From Vermamoeba vermiformis (Eukaryota; Tubulinea; Echinamoebida), in contig JBEWZL010000030.1 in assembly GCA_045837725.1 (NCBI GenBank), positions 124,001-188,000 on the forward strand: 64,000 nucleotides of DNA, given 5' to 3'. Positions 1-12,000 of the stretch are shown piece after piece (the first letter of the stretch is position 1; every line of letters begins with the position of its first letter). The notes under the pieces were generated by a model that saw nothing but the letters and a program-made list of their open reading frames with translations, had not been told where the DNA came from and searched no databases. The position numbers and the translations under genes are program-made.

Positions 1-217
1 CTTTCAGCGAGCATTTAGTATGCTTCTTCACGTCATCCATAGTATACATTTCTTCAGGGCAAGTCTTCTTTGTCTTTACATTATTCTCTTCTTGCGTCGG
101 ATGCTCCTCGATCACCTTCTTCTTCTTTGAGCTGCCCGTAGGGATAACAGCCAAGTAGAAGAACAAGAAGACGATGAACCCGGCAACAATAGTACGAAGG
201 GTTTTTGCTGAAGCCAT
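1..217 (-). CDS. N-terminal part of a membrane-anchored protein, possibly cytochrome b5-like (partial)
   Basis: The first 72 codons of a gene that runs off the left edge. The start is the ATG at 215-217 on the minus strand. Residues about 8-27 form a hydrophobic segment (IVAGFIVFLFFYLAVIP), so the protein is probably a single-pass or signal-anchored membrane protein. A lysine-rich linker follows, then CPEEMYTMDDVKKHTKCS. The YTMDDVKKH stretch resembles the opening of cytochrome b5 heme-binding domains (YTxxEVxKH), but the heme ligands would lie outside the window, so the family is only a guess. The gene is divergent from the ORP gene at 455, with about 237 bases between the two starts. Confidence 0.6.
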   Translation of the reverse strand, partial: MASAKTLRTIVAGFIVFLFFYLAVIPTGSSKKKKVIEEHPTQEENNVKTKKTCPEEMYTMDDVKKHTKCSLK

Positions 218-454
218 TCGTGGTGTTGCGTATCAGTATTAGCTACGATTGAAATTTTTTGACTGAGCTAAAAATAACTGAGTTCAAAAAACGTTTGCCG
301 ACGTACGCTGGACTCAAAATTGTAATTCTGTTGTACCAGGTACTTACTTGAGTCTGACCAGAGCGTAGAATACGAGCGGAGGAGAAAAAGAAGGAAAGAA
401 ATTTGGTTGGGAACTCGATCTGATTCACAAAGTTAAAAAAACGAAGTTCTTGCG

Positions 455-3400
455 ATGCAGAATAATAATCAAGCTTCAGCTGACGAGTCGAATAGTGGCA
501 AGAGAGCATCTTTCACGAAGAGAATCGCTGCCATGTCTTCACGAGAACCCAGTGCAGCTGAACCGAGCTTTTCAGGCTCATCTGGCTTGTTAACTCCAAG
601 CTCGCACAGAAGAAACAAAAGCGATGATTACAAGAACCTCGATAGACAATCTTCCTCTGCACTTATTAACAACTCAGAGCAAACGTTCCCAAAGTTTGAA
701 GGACAATTATATAAGTGGACTAATTATGTAAAAGGTAACAAAATCGTTCAAAATCTTTTTATATGTGATCACATATGAATAATGTATTGGATTGATTCAT
801 AATATTATGGCAGTTAATTTTTGAATTCAAGAAAAAAATTTCGTTTTTCAGGGGAGATTGCGGAAAAGATTCTCAAAAAATAAGAAAACCGGAAGATTTT
901 AATTAACTTAATTATTAATAGGATGGAGAAAGCGATATTTCGTCCTCGAAAATGCAGTTTTGATGTATTTTATGAGCGAAAGAAGTTTGAATAGCCGAGG
1001 ATCTATCAACCTTTTGACAGCCGTAATTTGCGTCACCAAAAAGCACAAAACTCGCTTGGAGATTGATACTGGCGAGGGAGTTTTCCATTTAAGAGCTAAG
1101 GTAGAGTTGATTTCTTATTCTTGGTTTAGCCGAACGGGTCTTATCATTCTGCAGAGAACGAACAAATTTTTATTCTTACCGAATATGGAATGCCTAATAT
1201 TAATTACTATTATTGCGCCTTTAGACTAAAGAAGACCGAAACCGATGGGTTGACGCTTTGACTAAATCCAAGGAAATGCTCTCGCAGTTGTCGAGAACTG
1301 AAGAGAACATCAACAAGCACATCAAGTCTTTGGGCTCACCTGTCGATACGTTGAAGAAGACTTTGAGCTTGACTCAGTCCTTCGCTGGCGTCTTGAAAAA
1401 GGAGCTGGATCTTCTTGAAAGCACCGAGTAAGTATTGGGATTATACTTTATTCCATTATAAAAATGGTGCTAAGCACGATTTTATAGGAAAAAAGAAGAT
1501 AAAGACAATAAGGACAAAGACAAGGACAAGCACAAGAAAAAGAAGAAGGAAGGGGATGAAAAGGCTGATTTTGTCTCGCAGGCCAGTCAATTCCATCAAA
1601 ATGCATTGAAGCTGATCTCAGCCGTTGAGTCTGCTTTGCTTGCTGTGAACAAATTTGACGAAGAGCGCACTGCTATTCAAAGAGACTACGAGGCATTCGC
1701 TCGTCAACAAACTCAACTCAAGGAAACTGTCAGAATCTTGAAGGCTGAAAACGCTATTTTGAAGCGTAAATTAGCCCTGTCTGGAACCCACGGCGACGAT
1801 GTTAGCGATGGTGAAGCCTCAGTTGAAGAGGGCGTGCCTACCATGAAGGTGCCTTTGACTCCCACCGTCTCCAACACCGTTTCTCCCGCTATTCCTAGAG
1901 CCAACGAAGAGCGCGAAGAGATCTCTAACATTATTACTGGCACGCACACCATTGACTCCGACAGCGATGACGAGAGCGACGACAGCACAATGTACTTCGA
2001 CCCCGAAGAGGCTGAACAACAGGGCGATCGCTCTGACGACAGTGACCACGCTGTTAGCAAGCCTCGCTCTATCACTAACTCGAAGAAGGCTAATGCCGGT
2101 GATGACTTGCAGTTGGTCTCCTCGCCTAGCCGTCGCTTGCTGATGTTGAGCCAATCGGCCAAGAACACCGCTCCTCCTGAGCCTACTTTGAACAACCTCG
2201 AGGAGACATTTAAGTCTGTGCCCACCACATGGAAGCGCCGTGCTGAATTACCTGCCGACAAGGATCCCAAGGCCAAGATCAGCTTGGTGAAGATTCTCAA
2301 GGACGCCGTAAGTAAAGCAAAAAAATCTCAAGAAGATCACCATCTAATTTCGATGTCAGATCGGCAAAGATATTTCGAAGATTACTTTGCCCGTGCAACT
2401 TTGCGAACCTTTGTCTTTGTTGCAGCGTCTCGTAGAAGACTTTGAATACTGCGACCTGTTGAACCAAGCGGCCACCATTGCCGATCCAATGTTGCGAATG
2501 GTTTACGTTGGTTGTTTCGCAGTCTCTGGCTACTCTTCTACCTACGACCGTTTGTCTAAACAGTTCAACTCCATTCTTGGTGAGACTTATGAGTTGGTGC
2601 GTGAAGACAAGGGATTCCGTATCTTCACCGAGCAAGTCAGCCATCACCCTCCAATTTCCGCTGCCGTTGCTGAAGGTCGTGAATGGCACTTCTGGGGTCA
2701 TGCTCACGTCAAGGTTAGTTTCATTGGTGCTAGTTCTTAATATTCTCGTAATAACGTGTTGTGTTTAGAACAAGTTCTGGGGTAAGAGCTTGGAAATTTA
2801 TCCATCTGGTGTGCTCAGCTTGGCATTCCCTAAATATGGCGATCACTTCGTCTGGAGTCGGTGCACTACTTGCGTCCACAACGTGCTTGTTGGAAACAAG
2901 TGGATCGAGCAGTAAGTTGGATCTGATCATGTTTAGCACCTGTTCTAACTTTGATTATAGCTACGGTGAGATCGAAATCATGAACAATGGCAAGAACGAA
3001 CGTGTCGTGATGGAGTTGAAGAAGAAGGGTTGGTTCAGCTCTGGAGGCAATGAAGTGTTTGGCACTGTTTACGACGCCAACAACAAGGTCCGCTATCGCA
3101 TTGAAGGCAAATGGACCGAGAGCTTGTCTGCCTATCCTGTCGACGATGCTGGTCAAGCCATCAAGGAGAAGGGATTCCTCGTCTGGAAGATGAATCCTTT
3201 GCCTCCTAAGTCCGCTCAACAGTTCAAGTTCACTAGCGTAAGATCTGCCCTATCAATCATCTAGACAAGTTATTAACGGTTAACCTTAGTTCTCTATGGG
3301 CTTGAACGAAATGCCCGACTGGTTAGTCCCTATCTTGCCCCGCTCAGACAGCCGCTTCAGAACAGATCAACGTGCTCTGGAGAATGGTGACGTCGATCTT

Positions 3401-3586
3401 GCAGGCACCGAAAAGACCCGCTTGGAAGAAAAGCAACGTGCTGCTCGTAAGAAGAGAGAGCAAGAAGGCATCGAACACAAGCCTCGCTGGTTCGATAAGT
3501 CCGCTGATGGCGTATGGACGTACAAGGGCGGCTACTGGGAGACTCGCTTGAAGGGAGAATGGACTGACATTCCTGACTTGTACTAA
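455..3586 (+). CDS. Oxysterol-binding protein-related protein (PH + ORD)
   Basis: Lipid-transfer protein of the OSBP/ORP family, expected at membrane contact sites, where the family exchanges sterols or phosphoinositides. Eight exons join in frame: 455-734, 922-1100, 1225-1427, 1488-2307, 2360-2713, 2769-2911, 2961-3237 and 3290-3586, giving about 850 residues. A PH domain spans roughly residues 85-175 (WRKRYFVLENAVL ... KEDRNRWVDAL). A lysine-rich, partly coiled and acidic linker follows. The C-terminal ligand-binding domain carries the family fingerprint EQVSHHPP, then HYGEIEI and KFTSF. No FFAT motif (EFFDAxE) was noticed. All junctions use GT-AG. A likely poly(A) signal, AATAAA, lies near 3634. 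The start is the first ATG in frame with the PH domain. Family assignment is secure; the ligand cannot be read from sequence. Confidence 0.93.
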
Positions 3587-3761
3587 ACCAATTAATATAG
3601 TTCGATATGAAAGTTACTTACAATAAGACTGTAATAAATATACTTAGTTTCGGTACCTGTTCGAGCTGAGAGGCAACAAAATTATTTTTTTGGCGCTTTG
3701 CTATAATTGTTCGTTGTTAAGTAACAAAGCACCAGACCACATATTATATATAACGATAACA

Positions 3762-5842
3762 ATGAGTCAATTCTTGGTAAGCATCGTTCAGAGGAAGACA
3801 CGATCCAAATCCTGATCAAACAAACCAATTACAGCCAGAATATTTTAAAAAAATAGAATCATGGCCACTCATTATAATAACCGATCAAATAATAATTCTA
3901 CAACAATATTCGTTGGCAAATCAATTATACAAATGGATTTGGAGTTATTATAATTTTCTAATATTATTTTATTATTAGCAACCCACTATTATCCTTCTCA
4001 AGGATGGTACCGACACTTCACAAGGTGTTCCTCAAATTATTAGCAATATTAATGCTTGCTCTATTGTCGGTGACATCGTTAGAACCACATTAGGTCCTCG
4101 TGGTATGGACAAGCTGATCTATGAAGGAAACAATAAGGCTATTATTTCAAATGACGGTGCTACTATTTTGAGACAATTGGATATTGTCCACCCTGCTGCC
4201 AGAACCTTGGTCGATATTGCTAAATCGCAAGATGAGGAGGTAACTATTCTTAATTTCGATCAAGAATGATTATTTACGTATACAAAAAATATTTATGTGC
4301 AAACAACAAATTGACCTGCTTTGCTATTGTCGATCTGAGATTCGCGATCGCGCAGAAAGTTTCTTTGTTATTAGGTCTGACAAGCGTTGTTTTTTTATTA
4401 GGTCGGCGACGGTACTACCAGTGTTGTAGTTCTTGCTGTCGAACTCTTGAACCTGTGCAAGAGCTTCGTCGAAGAAGGAATCCACTCACAGATCATTCAA
4501 CGCGGTCTTCGCCGTGCTTGCACTTTGTCCAAGCAAAAGATCCGCGAGCTCTCTGTCAAGCTTGGCAACAAGGATGCCGCGTAAGTTTTGGCAACAGTGC
4601 ACGCGTCAGAAGTCAATTTCTAATGAATAATTTGCAGCGAGAAGCGCAGTTTGTTGGAGAAGTGTGCCACGACCTCATTGAACTCCAAGTTGATTTCCGA
4701 TCAGTCTGCTTTCTTCTCTAAGATGGCTGTCGATGCTGTGTTGAAGTTGGAAGATGATTTGGACCTCAACATGGTTGGCATTAAGAAGGAACAAGGTGGC
4801 TCAGTTCAAGATTCAATGTTCATCGAGGGTGTTGCTTTCAAGAAGACTTTCTCATACGCTGGTTTCGAACAACAACCCAAGTCTTTCACCAACCCCAAGA
4901 TTTTGTTATTGAACGTCGAATTGGAGTTGAAGCGCGAGAAGGAAAACGCCGAAGTTCGTGTTGAAAGCACTGAAGAATATCAACGTATTGTGGACGCCGA
5001 GTGGAAGATTATTTACGAAAAGTTGGAGAACTGCGTTAAGACTGGAGCTCAAATCGTTTTGTCTCGTTTGGCTATTGGTGATTTGGGTACTCAATACTTC
5101 GCTGACAGAGGAATTTTCTGCGCTGGTCGTGTTCCTGACGAGGACCTTAAGCGTGTCTCTAAGGCTACTGGTGCTTCTATTCAAACCACAACTAACAACT
5201 TGACCGAAAAGAGTAAGTCGATCCGTGCTCTATTTTGTCGGTTACTAACTTTACGTAGTTTTGGGCAGTTGCGCTAAATTCGAAGAACGTCAAATCGGAG
5301 GACACCGATACAACTTGTTTACTGGTTGCCCCAACGGCAAGACTGCCACTATTATTTTGCGTGGTGGTGGTGAACACTTTATTGAAGAGGCTGATCGCTC
5401 TCTCCACGACGCCATCATGGTCGTCAAGCGCGCCGTGAAGCACAGCGACATTGTTGCTGGTGGTGGTGCCATCGAAGCCGAGTTGAGCAAATATTTACAC
5501 GAGTTCAGCAAGACTATTGCTGGCAAGGAACAAATGATCGTTGCTGCCTTCGCCAAGGCTCTCGAAGTTATCCCTCGTCAATTGGCTCAAAACGCTGGCA
5601 TCGACTCAACAGACGTGATCAACCAATTGCGCAAGAAGCACACTGAAGGAGGTGTGTGGTGGGGTGTTGACCTCGCTAACGGAGGCATCTGCGACTGCAT
5701 GGCCTCATTTGTCTGGGAGCCCGCTCTTGTCAGACTCAACGCCTTGGAAGCTGCCACTGAAGCAGCCTGCTTGATTTTGTCTGTCGACGAGACTGTGCAC
5801 AACCCTGCTGCTCAAGAGCAACAACAAGGAGGAAGAATGTAA
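3762..5842 (+). CDS. CCT7: Chaperonin TRiC/CCT subunit eta
   Basis: Eta subunit of the cytosolic chaperonin ring that folds actin and tubulin. Five exons (3762-3776, 3979-4239, 4402-4580, 4638-5212, 5259-5842) join to 537 residues, the normal length. Exon 1 codes for only five residues (MSQFL). Group II chaperonin motifs are present: [10 protein letters not shown] near the N terminus, the ATP-site GDGTTSV directly after the third-exon junction, and VVAGGGAIE in the C-terminal equatorial part. Subunit-specific stretches ([35 protein letters not shown]) match eta rather than other CCT subunits. The intron before exon 3 holds a decoy TTATTAG some 25 bases upstream of the real acceptor. Confidence 0.95.
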
Positions 5843-6094
5843 AGACAGTACCTAATCGCTAGTTGTCTTTGTATCACTCCTTAAATAAATTCAAAAGTTA
5901 AATTACTCTTAGATGCATTCTCCCGGGTCTGGTTTGGCGGCGCGGTTCCACCGGAAATTTCACTAGGACCCTGGTGGATGTGCTTTTTAAATAACCAACA
6001 CCCATACTAGCATTACGACCGAGCCCCAAGAGCACAACCACTTATGTTTATTTCAGTTATGTATTATTAGATATTCAACCGCATTTAAAATACA

Positions 6095-9000
6095 ATGGAG
6101 GAGCAATTAGCCAAATCCAGCAGCGTGGATGAGACGAAAAAACTCGCGGATCTACTGCTTAAAATTGATGGCGGAAAGCCCTCGTCTAAATTAATATCGT
6201 TGCTTTTTGATATGGTAACTACATGAATTTTGTTTTTTTTTTTTCGAATTGATTTTTAAATATTGGCACAATTTCTTCACTATTAAGTTAGAAAAATAGC
6301 ATGTGATGCAATTAATACCGCAGGTTTTCTGCTTTCAAATTGTACATTGTAAATTTAAATTGCTTCTACGGAATCTAACTATCACCGAGCTCTTTACGAG
6401 CAAATTATCAACCAAACTGCGTAACAAATTAAATCATAATTTTTCGTGTTCTATTTAATTTTTACCTTTGATTGATGTCCTTTTTCAGATGGTGTCACCA
6501 GCTAGCCTCAAGCCAGAAAGCAGCAATTCAATATATAAAAAACAAAGAGGCATTAATATTGATAGTAACGCTATTCCCACGATGTTCAATCAGCTTGCAA
6601 TTGGAGATCTTGAACAAAATTACCCGACTTGCCGAACAATCCCAAAGAAATCTCGAGACGTGCCGAAGCTCGAACTTACTTAACACGTGCATAGAACTGT
6701 TATTTAGAGTCGAGAATGATGCATTATTCGGTACGCAAGAAGATTTTCGAATCTTTTTTTGACGCGAGATATTATTTTATAACTGACACTTTGACTTGCT
6801 GCAGATAAATTGCTGAAATTGACGGAAGTAATGGCACGACACAGTTTTTCAGTGACAGACATGCGGAATTATTTCCGATTACTGCGTGACACTTTTGAAA
6901 AGAAGAACATGCCGCACCTCGAGAAACTACTTCGTTCATTTCAATCAATGTGCTACAAACGAGGGCCAGCAGCCGTGTTCGATTTTGATGGCGAGAAGAG
7001 TTGCGTAAGTAACTACTTTCATACCTCGTTTAATTGAATTTCAGTCGAATATAACACTTTAATAAGGGCTTGTCAATTCCGGCTTTTAAAATGCCAGCAG
7101 GAGGATATTCATTCTGCACGTGGCTCAGAGCTGAAGATTTTCAAGATCAGCTGGCTCCTGGTGTGGAACCGAAGATATACAGGCACGTAATAATAACTCA
7201 ATAGTGCTTAGGCTAATAATGCGTTGTAGTTTTTTGAGTGCTGAAAATGTCGGCGTGTCATGCTATTTTTCACGAAATAATTTGACAGTCGCTCATCACA
7301 ACGGCAGCAGCGTGACATCACATTCATTTCAAGAGTTTATATTTCAAGCAAAAACGTGGTATTTTATAACCCTCGTCCACGTACCGAAGCTGTTTGGACG
7401 AAGTGAAATTAAGTTATTCGTCAACGGAAAACAAGTTGGAGCCGCTAGTTTGGCATATCCTCCCGCGAATATGGTACGGTTGACTATTATCGTAATGTTT
7501 GGAATTAACAATTCGACTTCAGATGGCGAAAAGTTGCATTGGTTCAGATACAGCTAGCAATCAATACAGCACTCAAATTAGCTTTAAAGGGCAGTTAGGA
7601 TCGATCTGCTTATTTTCAGAGCAACTTACCAACGAAAGAATTGCAAAATTATTTGATATCGGAGATGACTCCGAACAAATTAGATCTATCACGTCAGACA
7701 GTGTAGTGTTTATTTATTATCCAAGGGTAAGAGTATTCAATAATCAATGCATTATAGATGCTAATGAATCTTGCAGGCATTTAGCAAAGATATTTTCTTC
7801 GACGTCGCGAACAATTTGCACGCTGTTAAACTGGGCTCGTTGCAAGCCATTTTGACTGAGACCGTAAAGGACGCACTGCACTGCGTTGGAGGTCTGAAAA
7901 CACTGTTTTTATTGTTCCACCACGCAATTGACGCACCTTCACGGCCAACAATGTCCTCCTCACAAAAATTATTGGCACAACCAAGTTTCACGCCCCTGCA
8001 CTCACAACTGTTGGCTCTGTTGCTTTCATTGGTCGCATCGCTGTTAGAAGGCAGTCCTGACAACCAACAAGAAATGCTCAAAACTAACGGGTAAGTGATC
8101 GTGTTTCGCACAAAAAGGCTACAAGTGTCAGGCCGTGGAAGTAGTGACCCGAACACGATGTTGCAAAACGTCTCGGGCACGACCACACTAACAAGAATGC
8201 ACCGCTTCCCGTCCGATCAGCGAAGTTAAGCTTGTTCAGGCCTTCTTAGTACTGGGGTAGGAGACTACCTGGGAATCGGAGGTGTTGTGCTCTTTTCTTT
8301 TTTTTTTGCTTCGGATTGCTTTATTTCTTCGTTCTTATAAGTGCTAATCTTTTTGTCAGAATGGCTGTCCTGTCGTACGTGTTGGAGTCTCGTTGGAAGG
8401 ATATCATCGATGTCAACTGTTTCACTTCACTTGAAAATATTGTCGCTGCCTTGTCTAGCTCTCGTATGTTTAGCAAGTATAATGAATGTTAATAACATTT
8501 TTTGTAGCCGGCAGCGAGAAGTTGCGCGATGAAGCATACACGCATTTGTTCTTCAATTTCAAGTTCTGGACTTCAACGAGTTTCGCTATTCAAAAGCAGT
8601 TTTTGTTGATGTTACTGCGCACAACAATGAGCTTGCCATTGGTACGTGTTCATTAGTTGCTATTGAGTACTTTGCTAACGGCTTACAGCCCTTAATGAAG
8701 CAACTTTTTGGAGTTCAAAAGTTCTTGGATGTGTTGCAGACATATTATTGTTTCCCTGATGAGAACAAGACTCCGAGCCGTGACAAGCTGGTGTCATCAA
8801 CACCTTCACTTGGCACGTCCATGTTGACTGTCCTGAACTCGAACAGATCATTGTTAAAAGATGCAGAGTTGGTTGAACTACGCTCAATTGTGTTGAATAT
8901 GATGCGCCATTTAGTCAATCAATCAATCGAGGACCATGAAATGCAATCAGTATTGGCTCTCTTGCAACATCCACAAACAAAAGCGCGTCATCTGATCGAC

Positions 9001-12000
9001 ATTGAGAACTTCTTACTGTATATATTGTATAAACCTGTAAATAAGGCTCAGGAGGCGTTTAATAACGCTAAAGGTAAGTGAGCGAAGATATGATAGAATT
9101 AACAACTACTAACGAGCATTTAGGATTAAACGTAGTTCTCAATTTAATGAATCACGACGACGAAATTGTACGGCTAAATGCGCTAAAGTAAGTCCAGAGA
9201 TTGCTTCAACGATATTATGTACTGATCGTTGTTGTAGAATTACTACACGATACTTGGAACTCATCGAAGAAAAGAAAAGGAAAAAGCTTCTTACGCAACA
9301 AATCAATCCGTGGCTGCTCGATACTTTGTCAGCGCGACCCTTCACCATCACAACATACTCAGTCCTCTGTTGCATCATGTTCGCTATTCCAATCGAATCC
9401 TTGGCCATTGACCATTCGAACAGTCTACGAAAGCTCGAAGTCGATGGATTGCAACGGGTGTTTTGTCCAGGTAAGTGATGATTTGACATGCCTTTCATGA
9501 ATTGAAACTGACGTGGCCTTCAGAAATGCTTGAAGTTGTGTTCAAACTTATTCGCACAGCGTCATTGGAGGTGAAGCGTGTTGTCTTGCAAGACATTACC
9601 ATTCTAATGTCGCACTCGCATGAAGACAACATCAATTTGTGCAGTGTTTTGCTCAATCAATTTGGCTGGCCCGAGTGGTTCTTGGGTCTGCTCGCTCAGG
9701 TCACGCAACAAGTCAAGTCACCCATCGCCATGAACACAAAGGACAAAGACGATGCACTTGCAATCAAAGACATGCTCACTAACTTCTTCTCAACACTGCT
9801 CCACTATTCATTCACGCACACTCGTGACGGGTGGCGCGTGTTGCCTGACATCGAGACGTATTTGCTGTCGTACAAAGTGTCACTCAACACCGTCAACTTG
9901 ATGAGGAACCTCTATCACAACTTGATTGTCAGCTTGACCTCTGACATCAAACAGCTGTTACAGAACTCGACGAAAGAGGGTCAACAGGTACTTTACTTGA
10001 AACTCATTGCTAGCCCTTATCTAACAACTATTTAGACCTTGAAGAACGTGTTCTTCGAGAACATTGCCCATTTGATTCTGTTTGTCGAAGAGTTCATTTT
10101 CGTTCATCCAAAGCATGAAGCCATCAAGCTCGACGACCCTAAGGACCGCAACAAACTTGATCTGAATCGCCATCATTTACACATTCACATGCACCGTTCG
10201 AAGAAGCACCGTGGCGGTCTTGAACTGACCTCTGATTCTCTTGGCAGTGAGTCCGAGCACTCGAGTCACCGAGCAGTCTCTGGCAAGTGGAAAGACTTCC
10301 AGCTCTGCAAGGACTTAATCGAGCTCGCTGAGCTGTTGATGAAAGATCCGTATATTGATTGGCTCTGGACATGCGACACAACGTCTTATTTTGGTTCGAA
10401 GAAACATCACGTGTTCCACTCAATTTTGCGCCAACTATTGGCTCTCTTACGTGAGTCTGAGAACCATCTCGATCGCGCTAAGATTCGTGATAAGCAAACC
10501 GACTTAGAGCAAGCAGAAATGTTGCTTTTGGGTATCAACTCGCAGCTCATTAAAATTGAAGAGAATCGAAGTCGTTTGTTGCAGTACATTACTGGTAAGT
10601 TAGACTTGGCAACTGTAAGCAGCGTATTAATCTATTATAGTTCTGAACAATCGAGAAACTGAGGAGATGAAGCAAGTGGATCAATTCTTTGTGAAGACAA
10701 TGGACCGCGTCAAATTCATTATCTCTGTCACTGTGAAGCGAAACAACAATTCATTCAACAATCAGAAGTCACAACAACAGAACGTCGAAGTGCTCCTTTA
10801 CACACTGCATCATTTGTTTAGAGTGTTCAAGAAATCACAAAAGCACGGCGATTCTATTCACATCGTGATCTTCCCTGCCTTGAAAGACATCATTCGAACA
10901 CATCTCACGCCGTTCTTGACCAACTGTTTGGACGAGGGCCTTGAAGAGACCAATCCTTTCATTTCACATCGCAAGGCATTCGAGTTCGAATCATCGTTGC
11001 AAGACTTTGTCACTTTCATTGAAGACTGCGAATGGAAGATGCCACTGCAGCACAAGATCACCAAGTGCAAAGACAGTGTTGACTACGGATTGCTCAGATC
11101 TGTGCGCACGGTACTCAAGCGAAGAGAACAGAAATTGCTCGATCTGCAAAACTCAATCGACATGAACAAGAATCAACAAGCTGAGTACCTTAAAAGGCTA
11201 CAGACCGAGAACTACACCTTGGCGCACAAACTTAATTACAAAGAGACCGCGCGTAGATTGCGACAGCTGCAGAACGAGCACAAGCGACACTTGTTGACAA
11301 TGAAGCGATGGAACAGAATATGGCGCGAGCTAAATACACCGAGATCTGTTTGGAAGGTAAGTGAAAGTCGGTCTAACACTAGAACTGACGCATATTTTGT
11401 AGTTTGATCGTGAGAACGACGAATTTGTGTTCTGGAAGCTAGACAAGACCGAACAAAACAATCGTGAGCGAAGAAAATTGAAGAGAAATTACGAGGGCAG
11501 TCACCACACTGAAGCATCTTTCACCTACTTGAAACTGAAGTGGGAGAAAGAATTAGAGCAAGAGCGCCTTGAAAAAGAGAAGAAGGCCGCGGCAACTGTC
11601 TCGACAACTGACGGCGGTGAGGTTAAGATTAAAACACGCCCTAGAAGAAAATCTGTTGCAACCACACCGATTGCAGCCAACAATACGCAAAAGAAGAGAA
11701 AGAAGCGAAATTCGGCTAAGCGCATTGAAAAAGAGAAAGAGCGTGAGATTGAATTGTTAAGTTCTCCTCGATCTAAAATTGACGGCGAAGCAGAAATCAA
11801 TGCCTTGTTGGCTGAAGCTGATGCTGAGGACTTTGAGATTATGGAGTCTCAGCACGAAGACGAGGCACAACACACGGGCAAATCTGACCGCGAAGTGATC
11901 TTTTCAACGACCTGCGAGCTGATTTATCCCGAGATTGCAGTCCCTGGTCGAGTGGAAGTCACGCGCACTCAGATCTTGTTCACTTTTGATCGTGAAGCAC

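Noticed and set aside
1713-2300. 195-codon open frame on the minus strand inside the ORP gene
   Set aside because: It lies opposite a long exon of the ORP gene, has no recognisable motif, and is explained by the codon use of the real gene.
5843-6094. Possible tRNA or small RNA between CCT7 and the BEACH gene (GGTTCCACCGG resembles a B box)
   Set aside because: No cloverleaf could be drawn and there is no T-run terminator at a suitable distance.
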